The position numbers and the translations under genes are program-made. A stretch of 64,000 nucleotides of DNA, taken from positions 4,030,001 to 4,094,000 of the forward strand of contig CAJFCV020000003.1 of the NCBI GenBank assembly GCA_904066235.2, in the 5' to 3' direction. Under the pieces are notes generated by a model, which saw only the letters and a program-made list of their open reading frames with translations, did no database searches and was not told where the DNA came from. Each line of letters starts with the position of its first letter. The first letter of the stretch is position 1. This document shows positions 13,004 through 24,711 of the stretch, piece after piece. The DNA comes from Bursaphelenchus xylophilus (Eukaryota > Nematoda > Chromadorea > Rhabditida > Aphelenchoididae).

Positions 13004-15031
13004 ATGCAAAGGGCAGTTTTAGCCCTACTTCTCGGCTGCCAGTTAGCCGCTGCCCAAATCGACGCTTTTGCCGGCTCGAATCATTATGCAGCAAAGCCCA
13101 CGATCACTCCAGACATTCAAAAATACTTTGAGCTTGACGGACATGCTCGCGAGCTTGTCGACACTCTAATTGGCCCCAGGCCCGGAGGGTTCTTCCCCGA
13201 GAAAACTTATGAAGTCGCGAGACCAGCCTATGGCGGAGGACCCGCTGGACCTCAAGATGGACTGGCGCAGATTGGTAATGCGATCAGCAACTTCTTCAAT
13301 GGCCCACCAGCTCCTCAAGGAGCCGGGGACTTGCAATTGCCTCCAGGCTTCAACCAGGGATTCTCGTTGAATAATGGAGGAAAGCAGGCGTTGAGTTCGT
13401 TCCAGGAGAACGGGAGAATCGCTGTAAGTTTGACAGCTAATTGCATGGATTTTGGGGATTTTTTTCCATCCTGTACTTGCCCTATTTTCAGCATGCCCCA
13501 GTGGAACAGCAAGCCGCGGAAGTCCAGCGATCGCCCTCCAAGTCGTCCATCTCTGGAATCCCTTCCGACTACCCAAAGCTCCCAAAATTCCCATTCTCCA
13601 GTAATTTTGACCCCAATGGAGCTTCTCCATCCGTTCTGAAGGCCGCTCCAGAACTCCCAAAGTTCGCTAGCCGCCCAGAAGTCCCTGAAGGAGGATTTGG
13701 CGCCATGTCCGACGTCCGGCGGTACCCATCTTCGGTCTCCGAAGCCGCTCAAAAGCCTTACAGTTCCTCGGCAACCAATGGAGAGTACAGCGAAGATACA
13801 TTGACTGATGAACCACGGCAAGCTGGTGGTTTGATCGGCACTATTATGGATCTGTTTGCCATGAGCAAGGACAAAGAGAACCCACCAGACATGGGCAACA
13901 TTGCCAAGGGTAGGGGAATTGCTTTCGTACAATATTTCTGTCATTTCTACGACTTATTTGTATTTTTTAGGTGTCGGAAACCTCTTGACTGGCCAAAACT
14001 CCCCACTGCCCGGAAAGAATATCGTGAACAATGTTTTGTACAAAGCGTTGACTCAGAATTCAATCGATTCCAACTCCTCTAGCCTTCCCAAATTCGACTT
14101 TGACTCCAGCACTCCCATCACTTTGAACGAAGCCCAGCAAAAAGCGATCGCCGAGAACTTGGAGATGGTCGAAGGTCTGATCATCCAGCCATCTTCTCCC
14201 CTGTGCAATCCCAAGCCTGAACCTATCACTGAAATGAATATTGATGCGTTTATGGGCACTTGGTATCAAGTTGTGTACAGTCCACCTCTCTCTTCAACCC
14301 CTTGCAGTATGGTGACTTACAAGAAGATGAGTGACGTTAACCCTCAGAATGGAGGAATCGGAAGCTTGTTTGAAGTGTTTGAATACAAGACTGGAGGTGC
14401 TCCATACAGCAAGCCAACGATTACCAGTGGATTTGCTATTCTGAAGGAGATTGGAGAGCTTATTTTCAGGACCACCGCCAACAAGGAGGATGTGACAGGT
14501 AGGGGAAAAGTCTTTTATATCTAAATCATCACGAAAGCTGCCTCCATCAAATTTGCTAAACAGATACATAGTTCATTGAATAACTCTCAAATGATATTAT
14601 CTGCCAAAGAAAAAAATGTTTTTGAATACTAAAATACCTAATTTTAGTTTACATCATCCATAATGGCCCGATCAACCAAAATGGCCAATATGAATACGTT
14701 GTGATGTCGACCAACTGTAATTACCCACTCTATGTGTTCGCCAGAGACCCCATTCTTTACAGACAGGTGAGGTTTAAAAAAATCTTACTGTAACATACGA
14801 AGATGAAGACTTTACTTAAAGTCATCATTTTTTGATATGGCTAGTATCAGGTTGTGCATTCTCGTGCCGTATTTTACCTCAAATTTGTTTCAGAAATACG
14901 AGAAACAAGTGCTTACCTACCTGGAGAAGCGCGGCATCATCAACGGCTTCTCGAAGCTCTTCAACACGGTAGCGCCGGTGGACGCGAGCACCTGCACGTT
15001 CCCTCCCAACCTCTTCAACTCACAAGTCTAG
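13004..15031 (+). CDS. secreted lipocalin-domain protein with long N-terminal extension, 540 aa
   Basis: Five exons keep frame: 13004-13423, 13492-13909, 13971-14498, 14648-14766 and 14894-15031. The chosen ATG follows the acceptor-like AGTTTTTTCCAG by one base, as expected for spliced-leader addition, and opens a signal peptide (MQRAVLALLLGCQLAAAQ). Residues about 20-350 form a Pro/Ser/Gly-rich low-complexity extension. The C-terminal part has the lipocalin signature FMGTWYQVVYSPP near residue 372, then Cys-containing strands (YVVMSTNCNYPLYVFARDP) and a final helix (KYEKQVLTYLEKRGIINGF) with a terminal Cys. Nematode LPR lipocalins are secreted and act in the apical or pre-cuticular matrix; the same role here is inference. 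The ligand is unknown. The extension is longer than in typical lipocalins. Confidence 0.85.
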
Positions 15032-15726
15032 AGCAAACAACTCATTTCTATTGTAACACCTGATGCCATTTATCGTTCTCAATCTGTTTAAGAGTATTTA
15101 GTAGCATATCTGTATCTTAGTAATGTTTTCACCGTTTTATTTTACCACGAGCCCTCTCAGTCGCCCTTCATGAACCGGATCGTTGAGAAAATTGGAAATT
15201 TTGATAAAAAATTGGGGTTATAATGGAAAAATTTGTATTCATATATACTGTAAATATTCTCTACAGTATCCTCGAAAATTTCTGAGCGCAAAAAACCGTC
15301 ATCATGACAGATTTTTTGACCTTTTTTCTACTTTTCTCCCATTTTTTGCTGATTCTTCCAAATCCGATCCAGTTCCGCCGGTTTTAACGTTTTGTAAGTA
15401 GCCTTTACCCCACTTTTCTACTGTATTTTTGTCTTTCATATAACAATCAGCTCTTTCGCCAGTCTCACTACCTGTTTCCAGAACATTCCAGCAGTCTTTC
15501 AGTGGATTTCTTCGCATATTTCGCTTTCAAAATGCCTTCTAAAGGTGAACAAATTTTTTGAATAGAAATTTATTAATATATATCTGTTATAAACTTAATA
15601 AATCTGTTAATTTGTACTTTTAAGCCAAAAATTGATAAAAAAATTGGGGAAAATTGGGTAAAATAATGGAATTTACATCAAAATTAGGCAAAATTTTCAA
15701 AAATTCAAAACAAAAAATCTCCAAAA
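15032..15726. other. convergent spacer, no gene seen
   Basis: This lies between the 3' ends of the lipocalin and the four-span membrane protein. It is AT-rich and I see no exon or repeat that stands out. Confidence 0.4.
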
Positions 15727-17445
15727 TTAGTCGTAATACAGAGCCTCGACCAAAAATCGATAGCCTCTGTAGACGACATGTAGAAGATAATAACAGATAT
15801 AAGCGAAACACAATAAAAGAGCCCCGGCGACTGTTACAGTAGTCCCGGAGAGTTGTTTCATGAAGCGGTAGAGCTGGCGGTTGCGACGAAATTGCGATGG
15901 AAGACCCCACATCATCATGTAGAAGCCAAGGCAGACAACTCCGATGGCCGTGAGGAACATTATCGCGAATATTGTACCCTAAAATACGGGAATGTTAAGG
16001 AAAAAGGGAGGTTACAAAGGGTAATCGCAGAGTATTACAAGGTTTTACGCAGATTTGGCCTAAACTTTTCTTACAAAAAAACTTTTTACTCGCGTTTTGC
16101 AGAAACCAGAGAAATTTGGGTCAAACGCTGCAACGCTGGAAAAAATCGGTTCTTTTCAAGCTTTTTGCCACTCGAAAATTAGCATTTTGACACCTCAAGA
16201 TTTTTTTTAACCATGCCAAACTCAAAGGTTCTCCCATTCCCAATTTGATCCCACAACAATCCCAAAACATGCAAAAATTCTTCCCTGCACGGTGCAAAAA
16301 TCACCCACTGAATTTGCACAGTGCGCAAGCTTGCGCAATTCCATTTCCCCTGGATTCCAATCCCCCATTCCCAAAATTTTCCCGTTTCGGGATCAGAAAT
16401 CAGCAAAAACATCCAAAACTCCATGCGACAGCATGTCGCAAACCTTTGTCGCAGAAATCAAACTTGAGTTGTCGCCATTCGCCCGCGACACAGTCAATTT
16501 TCAGTGGTTTGTCGCGGATTTCAGTCAAAATCGCAGCGATTCCGATGTGCGACATCAATTTTGTCGCAAAGATGACTGAAAATCGCTGCGATTTGGCTCC
16601 GCGACAACAAATCTGTCGCCAATTTTTCCAAAACTTGCTGCGACAAGACTCTTGCCATGAAGTTGAAAAATGTTGCGACAAACCGAGAGAGTGTGCGATT
16701 GAGAGAGGGTGGAAGAGAAAAGAAAAGGAAGCATGGCAAATCCAAAATGATCGAAACGAGCGCGACAAGGAATGCACGGTGCATCGAAAATTTTGAAGGA
16801 ATATTGCACTGTGCAACCAAAATGACCGAAACTGAAGACGCACTGTGCGGTCGGGAAAGTTTGGGAAGGTTTGTTGGCAGAGAGGTTTCGGGATGAAATT
16901 TTAACGGTTTTTGGGATTTTTTGAGCAGATTTAAACAAGTTTTAATCTATTTTTTTCCTTCCCATAACCGCCAATTATAATGTCTGTCACGGATGACATC
17001 GAAATTTTTGAGTATTCCCCTAGACTTACGTGTAAAATAATGTGAGGCCAATAGAGTGCCGGGAAGTTCTTCCGATTCCCAATCAACAACAAAATTGGAG
17101 GTAGAGCCGTAATCACCGGTAATGTCATTGTCAAATACTCCCATCTGGAGGTGCTGAGGAACGGAATCAAACTGGCGATCCATTGGAGGCAAAACAAGAG
17201 GGAAATAATAAAGGTACCCATCTGAAAGATGTAAGTTTTTAGTCTTTTTGAAATCTGAAAATTGTAAAACTTCAAAATATTTTGATGTCAAGTAAATATT
17301 ATGGTTATCTTACATGAACATGCATTCCACAACAACATCGATAATATTCATCTTCCTCGAGATGTGCTGGCAGTATGGAATCCCGATGCGAAGCGGCGAA
17401 TTCAATGCTCGCTGATGAACAGGAGCGCCCCTTTGAGTCCAACAT
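15727..17445 (-). CDS. four-span membrane protein, nematode family, 191 aa
   Basis: Three exons join exactly in frame: 17445-17314, 17221-17030 and 15978-15727. The N-terminus is cytosolic-looking and ends in a Cys cluster (EYYRCCCGMHVHMG). The first hydrophobic segment follows directly (TFIISLLFCLQWIASLIPFL), then TLPVITALPPILLLI, a third (IFAIMFLTAIGVVCLGFYMM) and a fourth (VTVAGALLLCFAYICYYLL). The CCCG-HV-GT entry into TM1 recalls a nematode group of LAPTM-like four-span proteins, but I cannot name it. A TTTTTAG acceptor about 25 nt before the ATG (17466) could take a spliced leader. The second intron, 1051 bp, is unusually long because it contains the GCAC-N-GTGC/TGTCGC cluster at 16287-16848. 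Exon structure is convincing; function is unknown. Confidence 0.82.
16287..16848. repeat. GCAC-N-GTGC and TGTCGC/GCGACA cluster inside an intron
   Basis: Five copies of the palindrome GCAC-N-GTGC (near 16287, 16316, 16777, 16806 and 16840) flank a core at about 16425-16770 packed with TGTCGC and GCGACA in both orientations. The set lies within the long intron of the four-span membrane protein gene. There is no obvious terminal inverted repeat or target duplication. Open frames across it are compositional. The same word combination recurs at 37.6, 40.2-41.4 and 58.5 kb. Confidence 0.75.
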
Positions 17446-18163
17446 TATCGATTTTTGGCCCAAGTTCTGGCTAAAAATAAGGTTTTCAGGCTAATTTTTA
17501 AAGTACTGTAAATCCTGATAAAACGCAAATTATAAATTGACGACAACTTTTGGTGGGAAGTTTCTCAAGTCACGATTTTTTTTTAGACTTGAAGGAATCA
17601 CCATGTTTTTCCCACACTGTCATCAATTGTGTAATAAATCTCGGTAACTTACATATAAATCATCTTATAAGTTCAATTTGAGTCTTGTAAATATAACTCG
17701 TATGTAGTTCCGAAAAAGTTTTTAGACGATAGAGAAAAGCGGCTCTCCCAGCGTTAAGACAATGGATAACAAACATGTTGATCACAAGTCATCAACTGTC
17801 TTAACGTCAGTAAACTGTGGTTTGACAACAAAGAGAGAGGAGGGTAGTGACAAGTGGACTTTTAAAATAAATGATGGGTAGGTAGTTGGCAGATGGGTCA
17901 AAGTACTTGTGATTATGAGGACGTTAGTAATTATGATTTTTTATCGGACATGTCTATAAACATGTTTTTTCTTTGGAAATTAAGGACTAAAAATAAATGG
18001 GCTTGGTTATAATGCAAAAAAATCGTAAAGTATTTCCTTCCTAGCTGATTTTGTTGGAAATGACAACGATTGTTTTTCACTAGGTTCAAGTGCATTACAA
18101 TAAAACCCTTTAAATTCCAGAAAAAAAATCAAAAAATCTTATCAAAACAAACTCAAAACACTA
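17446..18163. other. intergenic, no gene seen
   Basis: This upstream spacer of the four-span membrane protein gene contains a local imperfect dyad around 17757-17823 (GACAATGG, AACATGTT, GTTGACGT-like halves). It may hold the promoter, but no specific element is recognisable. Confidence 0.35.
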
Positions 18164-18165
18164 TA

Positions 18166-19015
18166 CAGGGTGTCCAGAGAAATTCCGCGGAAAGTGTTTG
18201 CCGATTTCTCGGCGCTTATGCAAGATATCCCAAAAATTCTTTTTGCATTAGAAAGAAGACTATGGGCGGTTTTTTGTCTAAAAAAGTTTTTTTGTCCGCC
18301 GACGCGGAACATACTGTATTCGGCGGAGACTTTTGGTAGCTTTTTTGGTCATCACACCAATCTTATGCGCTTTACTATGATCCTGAAACTATCGGGAAGC
18401 CTTCGGTTTTTTCCACAGAGGATCAGGGGACCGACGACAACGCTATGCAATCGCATTTAGCGACTGCACCGCACTGTGTAGTTGCGTCAACAGCGATGAA
18501 GTCCGACCGCATCGTGCGAAGGTTAGAAACAGCGGGGCAAAGAGAAGTTCAAACAAAAAATATTTTGTTGTTTTCTGGTACACCAAGTCGTTTACTGATG
18601 GCTAAGCTGCTGCCAAGGCTTGGCGACAAAATTTTGGAGAGCATATGGGATCAGCAAAGAATGCTAGCCACATAATGTTTGGGGCATCTCCTATCCAAAG
18701 CTGAGTTGTGGCCTCCGCCGATACGGAAAGCTCGCCATTCCATTGCCGAACGTTTGGTAAACATAAAAATAAGTTAACATTCTCTTTTTAACCATCAGAA
18801 ATCATACTGCAGCTTTTAAGATTGGTGTGATGACCAAAAAAGCTACCAAAAGTCTCCGCCGAATACAGTATGCTCCGCGTCGGCGGACAAAAAAACTTTT
18901 TTAGAAAAAAACCGCCCATAGTCTTCTTTCTAATGCAAAAAGAATTTTTTGGATATCTTGCCTGAGCGCCGAGAAATCGGCAAACACTTTCCGCGGAATT
19001 TCTCTGGACACCCTG
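18166..19015. mobile_element. foldback DNA transposon with about 199-bp terminal inverted repeats
   Basis: The left end starts CAGGGTGTCCAGAGAAATTC and the right end is its reverse complement, both flanked by TA (18164-18165 and 19016-19017). The arms pair almost perfectly from 18166 to about 18364 and from about 18817 to 19015. About 450 bp of unrelated middle shows no transposase motif. TA target choice and CAGGG termini fit a non-autonomous Tc1/mariner-type element. Near-identical arms indicate a fairly recent insertion. Confidence 0.9.
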
Positions 19016-19017
19016 TA

Positions 19018-20523
19018 GATACACCATTATTAGCTCATAAATTCCAGATTCCCCCAACAAATCACATAAAACCATTCAAAGATATAAAAAATCTTGGAAG
19101 TCCACCTTATTTTAGCCTTCAAATTCCGGAAATCACCGAAATACTTCCAAACTTGGACAAATCCGGTTACAACTTTTCGCAATACCACTTGAAACGCTGA
19201 ACGCACTCTTCCCTCCACTCCCACCTCAACTCATTCAAACCTATTCGACCTTAAGTTATATTAAAACGAAAAAATGGCCCAGAACTGGGGCGGCGAGGAA
19301 GCCCGATTAATCTTTTTTTGAGGGGTGCCGAATGTTTTGATCCCCTCCGGCATTCCACTGTTTTTTGGCCTGATCTGTTTCCCGTTTCTCACGGCTTTCC
19401 CCTCGGATTCCGTTAATCTTATTTTAACAATTGGCTAATTGGGGGGTCGAGTGTCAAAAATAATATGACTTTTTGATGATGACTTGTGACAAAGGGCGAA
19501 AAGTTTGGCACCAATTGGAGTTTACAGTCTTTCAGAAAACGTAAAAGCAAAAAAAATAAATTTTTTTTGAGAATTTGTCATCAAAAATTGAAAACATTAG
19601 AAAAAAATTAGTTTCACAATCTATTAAAAAAATTCTCACGTAAAAATCTCACATTACCGACACATCCCAATTAGTTAATGACCCAAGGGAATTGGCAATC
19701 AAAGAAAGCTGTAATGGGATAAACTTTGGTCCGGACCGGGTAAAACTGACTTTTATTCGCTTTGAGCCAAGAAAAAAAAACAAATGGGACACTATATCAC
19801 GCCAAACTGCTAATTAATCTACTAAAGAACACACCTCACAACATGTTTAGTCATCAACGTATCATTACACAGCTAAAAACAGGTGTCAACAAGTCAACTA
19901 CAGTTAAAACAAGATTGTTTACCCGAAAAATCATCCTTCATTCCGGATAATTTATAGAACATCCGGGTTCATGGTATTGTAGGTCTCCCGGAACATGTGT
20001 TTCCTCCTTGGAAAGAGGCCAAGTGTCCCATGAATGAGAGTTTCCCCGCTGGGTGAATTGTTATTTCCGGTACTTATAATCAAATAAATTTTATGGCGAT
20101 AAACAAGGAAGAACTTTGAGTTTAGACGGGAAAACAAGATTTTTATGTTTTTGACAACTCTAAAGCTTAGCATTTTTCGAGAAAGAATGAGAAATCCCCG
20201 GCTTGCGCTTGTCAAAAACTGTCGCGAATTTGTGGCCCAAATTTGTCAAAAAAATCGACGGTTTTTCTGGACTTCTAAGTTCAAAAATTTCAATTTTTTT
20301 AAAAATTAAAAACAAAAAATCCAACAATAAATTCCCACTAATTCTTACGATCTCCTTGACTTAGTTCATGTTAATATTTATCAACTTTGTATTACCTTAT
20401 GTAATTTTTTAAAGTTTTAGTCATTTTTACGCACACCAAAAATAACCTTTTCGTCGCATTTCTATAGCTTTATGAAAACAAAAACAACAAACAACCTGTA
20501 ACAGATGGTGATTAACAATAACT
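19018..20523. other. intergenic, no gene seen
   Basis: AT-rich sequence downstream of the mitochondrial-type tRNase Z copy. It includes a 10-bp palindrome GGTCCGGACC near 19730. No exon chain was found. Confidence 0.4.
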
Positions 20524-23500
20524 TCATGCCACTGCTTTGCTTCTCTTTTGCTGTGGTGCATCTTTGGTTTCGGGGCTCTTCCGTTTCTCTTGGTCCTCTT
20601 GTAATTTCAATTTTCTTTGCCATTCTTTCAGTACCAATTCTTTGAGTTCTCTTTCAAAGAGTAGTTTATAAATTGAGGCTAGTCGATCAATTACCTAAAA
20701 TAACAAAAAATTGCACTATTAGGACGAAATCGACCCTCTTTTCTTTCGCCTGAGGCTAAAGGTCTTATCTTACCTTCAATTTATTCCAATCAGCGACCAT
20801 AAAATCGGTGGCCACAGCCGTATTCCCACTACTAATAAGTTGATCGCTCAGAACTGGACATCTTGGATATCTGGCCGAGAAATGGGACAAGATCACATGT
20901 TTTGCTCCCATTTCCTTTCCAATTTGAATAGCCTGTCCCGTAGTGCTATGTCGTTTTCTCTCCGCATCCTTCGCAAACGAGTCTTCAAAGGTGGCTTCAT
21001 GAACGAGAAGATCTGCTCCTTGGCCTTGAACTGCCAAATTCTTGCAGGGTTTGGTGTCTCCGGACATTACAATCTTCTTTCCACATACTGTTTCAAACAC
21101 AAACCCGGACGCCATTCTCGTGTGATGGACAAAGACCGCCTTCGCAGACCTTAGATTCCACTCTTCCGGGTTGAACAATTCCCGAGGAAATGCTGTTACA
21201 GTCTCAATCCAGAGCTTGTCAGGTAGTCGGAGGGGTCTTTGGTTCTGTGGCATTGCGCGTTCACTAAAACAGAACGTGTAAAATAAAAAATATTTTTAAA
21301 ATTTATAGTATCCATGGCAAAATTAATGTAAAATAAGGTCAAAAATAAATAATATTGTCTGACCTACCGTTCAGGAGTCAAAGGTCTGCTGAGAACAGTC
21401 GTATCGATCCATTTTACAACCTTTTCAAGCCTTACAAAGTTCTGAGAATACAAATTGAATGGTCTTCGGACGACTTGATTACACACGATCAACAAGGGTT
21501 TATATGAAATACCTGAAACAAAATATATTACTTATAATCCACTCAAATCATCATGCTTACCTTTATTTTCAAAAGCTTTCATCCTTTGCTCGACAATCGT
21601 AAACAATCCATTTATATGATCAAGGTGTCCATGAGTAATAAATACCGCATTCAGATGGATCATGATGTCATCAGTGATTTGTGGGCCGAACAAGACCTTC
21701 ATTTGGCCGTAGGTTCCTTCCCCACAATCAATCATAACCGCAGAGCTGGGGGAAAGTCGCAGAAGATATCCGCTGACATTACGGTACTTGGTGGGGCATG
21801 CAGAAGAGGTGCCGAGGAATGAAAGTGATGGGAATTGGGATTCAGACGAGTCCGTGAGGGAAGAGGCTTCTAAAAATTTCGATATTACGCAAGATAATCG
21901 GGAAAATTATAAAAAATTATATTATCCATAAAAAACTTGATGTTACTTTGGAAATTTGAGTAAAAAATTTTCTTTATTGAAAAATTACCACCTAAACGTT
22001 ACTAGTAAATCACAATAAACCTATTCCAACCTGTTTTTAGACCAAACTACCTAAAATTTTATATTATCCTTACCGCTTCTGAACTTCTCAATCTCATCCT
22101 TCAATTCAGGTACAAAAGTCATTCTCTCATCCAATTCATCATTCCCCAATACAAAGTACGAGTCCTGAGACAATGCATTTCCTCTGATTGGATACTTTTC
22201 ATATGTCTTAGGCCTCAAAACATTCGTATTTTCTTCGGGCGCTACCAATTTTTGATGGATTTTCCCAGTGATATCGGGATAAAGCCTTGGGAAAACATGC
22301 TGATCCAGTTGATTTAATATTCGCTGATTATTGTAAGGTCCGTCGATCATGGGGACAGCTTCTCCTGAGCCATTAACGATCAAATGAAGACAAGATCGCC
22401 CAAAGTTGGCAATAAATTCTTGGTATTCTTGTGATTTTATGACGTTTTCGGGGGAAAAGTGGACCACATATCCCAATTTTTTTGTCTGATCGGCTCCAAA
22501 ATATGGCTAAAATAAAAAATAAAGTGATTTATAAAGATTTTGATTTTTTTCTTACCAGAAGATTAGAATTAGTGGCTACTGATCGAATTTTTTCGATATT
22601 ATCAATGTCCACAATCAAAATTGAAGAAGCAAAGTCTTCAGTGACGTCCATTAGGACGTCCTCTGGCTTCACAATGTCACCATTTGCCAACTTTATTGAA
22701 TTTCCAGCCTTTAATTGACCGATTAACGGTCCCTTGGGGACCTTATGCTTGATCAATTTCATGGGGTCTATTGATTGGTCCTTTGGCTGAAATGATCCAA
22801 AATTTGGTAAATACATCCTATAACAAGTTAATTTTCTATACTCCTAAACTGAACGCAACTTACTTTCATCTCAATGAGATATGCAGTATGAATAAATGGA
22901 GCTTCTAGCCCATCCAGCTTATGTGGAGCAGTATCTGTCATGCTAAAAACCGGGATGTAGAACACAGTCAACGTTCCATCTTCGAATTTCACATTTTCGA
23001 ATGTTCTCTCTTCCACCGAACATGGGAACTGGGCATTTCCGTAATCGGCATCCATAAATGGACGAATGGTCGTGAGATATTCCTTCACATTGCGAGGGCC
23101 ATGCAGCCGTACCAACTGCTTGTCTTGAGCATCTTTCGTCATAAGAAGACCACCAATGCCACCCATGCAATCCCAGACACCTGGAATTGGAAAATATTAT
23201 ATTGCACACGGTCATTGATAAGAAAATGGCTGGAAATGCCGGAATTTTGACAATTAAAAATCACTGAAATCCAGAATGCATGCACACGCACTGCAAAATC
23301 TAAAAATTAAAAAAAATTATCAAAACTAACTTACCCCTAGTAACAAAGAAGTCGTGCAATTTGTTTGGCGATAAATGAAGTGTAGATATAAATCTAGATG
23401 TTCCTTCTGGAACATTGAACATGTATGACTCTGTTTGCGTCTTCAGGATTACAGACGGCGCCATTTGAGAGCTTCCATTACTTAAAATCTGAAAATCAAA

Positions 23501-23945
23501 TTATTTTAGGTATCAAGTGTAATGTAATCCCCAATTTAGATCAAGGAATTCCTCAGGTAATCAACCTAAAGATTGAAACAAATAAAAGCTATCATAATCT
23601 TACCTCTAAGGATATAACCGTCGGTCTGAGACCAGCCATTTCGTTGAGAAAACTGAGTCTTTCCAAGGTCTTCTTCTTTTTGTGAGATAAACTATCTTCG
23701 ATGTTTGAAATGTTACGCTGGAGTAGACGAGCTTTTGGATGACCGTAGACTAATCGTCGAAGCTCCCTCTTGTATTCGTCTACTTGATTTGTCAAATTCG
23801 CAATGAATTCCTCGTCGGACTTCCCTTGACTTGTCGATGAAAAAGAAAAAGGCCTAAGATTGAAGGAGAATTGAGATGATCGTGATGAAAATGAGGCGAT
23901 TACCGCTCTTGAATGTCCGAGGGATAAAAGTAATACCCGATTCAT
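20524..23945 (-). CDS. hoe-1: long-form tRNase Z (ELAC2/HOE-1 type), copy A with mitochondrial-type leader, 863 aa
   Basis: Nine exons join in frame: 23945-23604, 23488-23335, 23180-22864, 22786-22556, 22506-22074, 21869-21561, 21512-21368, 21263-20774 and 20694-20524. tRNase Z cuts the 3' trailer from precursor tRNAs before CCA addition. The C-terminal metallo-beta-lactamase half is complete: GYLLRLSPSSAVMIDCGEGT, the zinc motif HGHLDH at residues 572-577, GDTKPCKN, LVHEATFED and LSHFSARYPR. The N-terminal half is the degenerate partner typical of the long form. Residues 1-40 are rich in Ser, Arg and Phe without acidic residues, which is typical of a mitochondrial presequence. The C-terminus is Lys/Arg-rich (EKRKSP...QQKRSKAVA). 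An 8-codon upstream frame overlaps the start. The symbol is given by family; orthology between the two copies is not resolved. Confidence 0.92.
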
Positions 23946-23968
23946 TCACTTTTCCGCAAAACTTCCAT
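23942..23968 (-). promoter_or_regulatory. upstream ORF whose stop overlaps the tRNase Z copy A start (ATGA)
   Basis: A polypyrimidine acceptor (TTTTTTTCTAG) near 23980 gives a short leader containing ATG at 23968, eight codons, then TGA. The TG of the main ATG at 23945 is part of that stop, giving ATGA. If the leader begins at this acceptor, ribosomes meet the upstream frame first, so translation of the leader-bearing form could depend on reinitiation or leaky scanning. The geometry is seen; the regulation is inferred. Confidence 0.55.
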
Positions 23969-23969
23969 T

Positions 23970-24711
23970 GAACAGCCTAGAAAAAAAGAAAAATAAAAAA
24001 TAACGGTAAATCAGCTGTCATGTACAACATTCCGCAAACGGCTCAATGGAAATAATATGTTCAAGGTGTCCTACATACAATCTTTGTCATAGACAACAAA
24101 ACTTTCATCATTCTTCCCCACAAAAATTATTTTTCTCTTGTTGCAACGGAATGCCAAGAATTGGCAAAAAGCGCCAAAAGCGCGGTAATAAGTCGAAACG
24201 TAAGAGTTCATGGTTCGAGAGAGCGCTAGATGCGAGAGAAAAAGGTTACCCCAGTCAAAGGGTAAATCGTTTGGGTTTGGCATGTGGTTCTCTACCATGA
24301 GTAGGTACCATCATTTCGACCGCCTTCCGGTGTGGGGTGGGATGTCAGACGGGCGGCTGTACTGCATAGTGGGGGAGAGAGAGTCCCACCAATCTACAGA
24401 TATCTGCAGATACTATTTTTTTTGGAACGGATAGACTTCGGTCTATCCTGATCAACAATAATAGGTGGAATGTTTGCGGGAGCAACTGTGTGTTCTCCCC
24501 GTTTTCACTAATTTCTCGTCTTGTCGGTATCTCGACTGAACTTTTTTGTTGTTTTGAAGGCAACGTTACCCTCCGTCCGCGAAAGTTCCTTTTGTATAAA
24601 ATTAATATATTACTTTAGAGATCTTTCTAAAATCAAAAAATTTGAAAATTTATTCAATTCTCAACAAAAAATCAACAAGAATCAACAGTAAACTCAACAA
24701 CTTTCTCCATG
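23970..24711. other. spacer between the two tRNase Z genes
   Basis: No exon is recognisable, yet parts of the spacer are GC-richer than the surroundings (about 24170-24400). It contains a perfect 8-bp hairpin with a TTCG loop at 24429-24448, preceded by a T-tract (24416-24423). It might encode a small structured RNA or be a decayed repeat. Confidence 0.4.
24429..24448. other. perfect hairpin with a C(TTCG)G loop
   Basis: GGATAGAC and GTCTATCC pair over 8 bp around TTCG. As RNA on the plus strand this would be the exceptionally stable cUUCGg tetraloop hairpin. No known ncRNA family was recognised around it. Confidence 0.6.
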
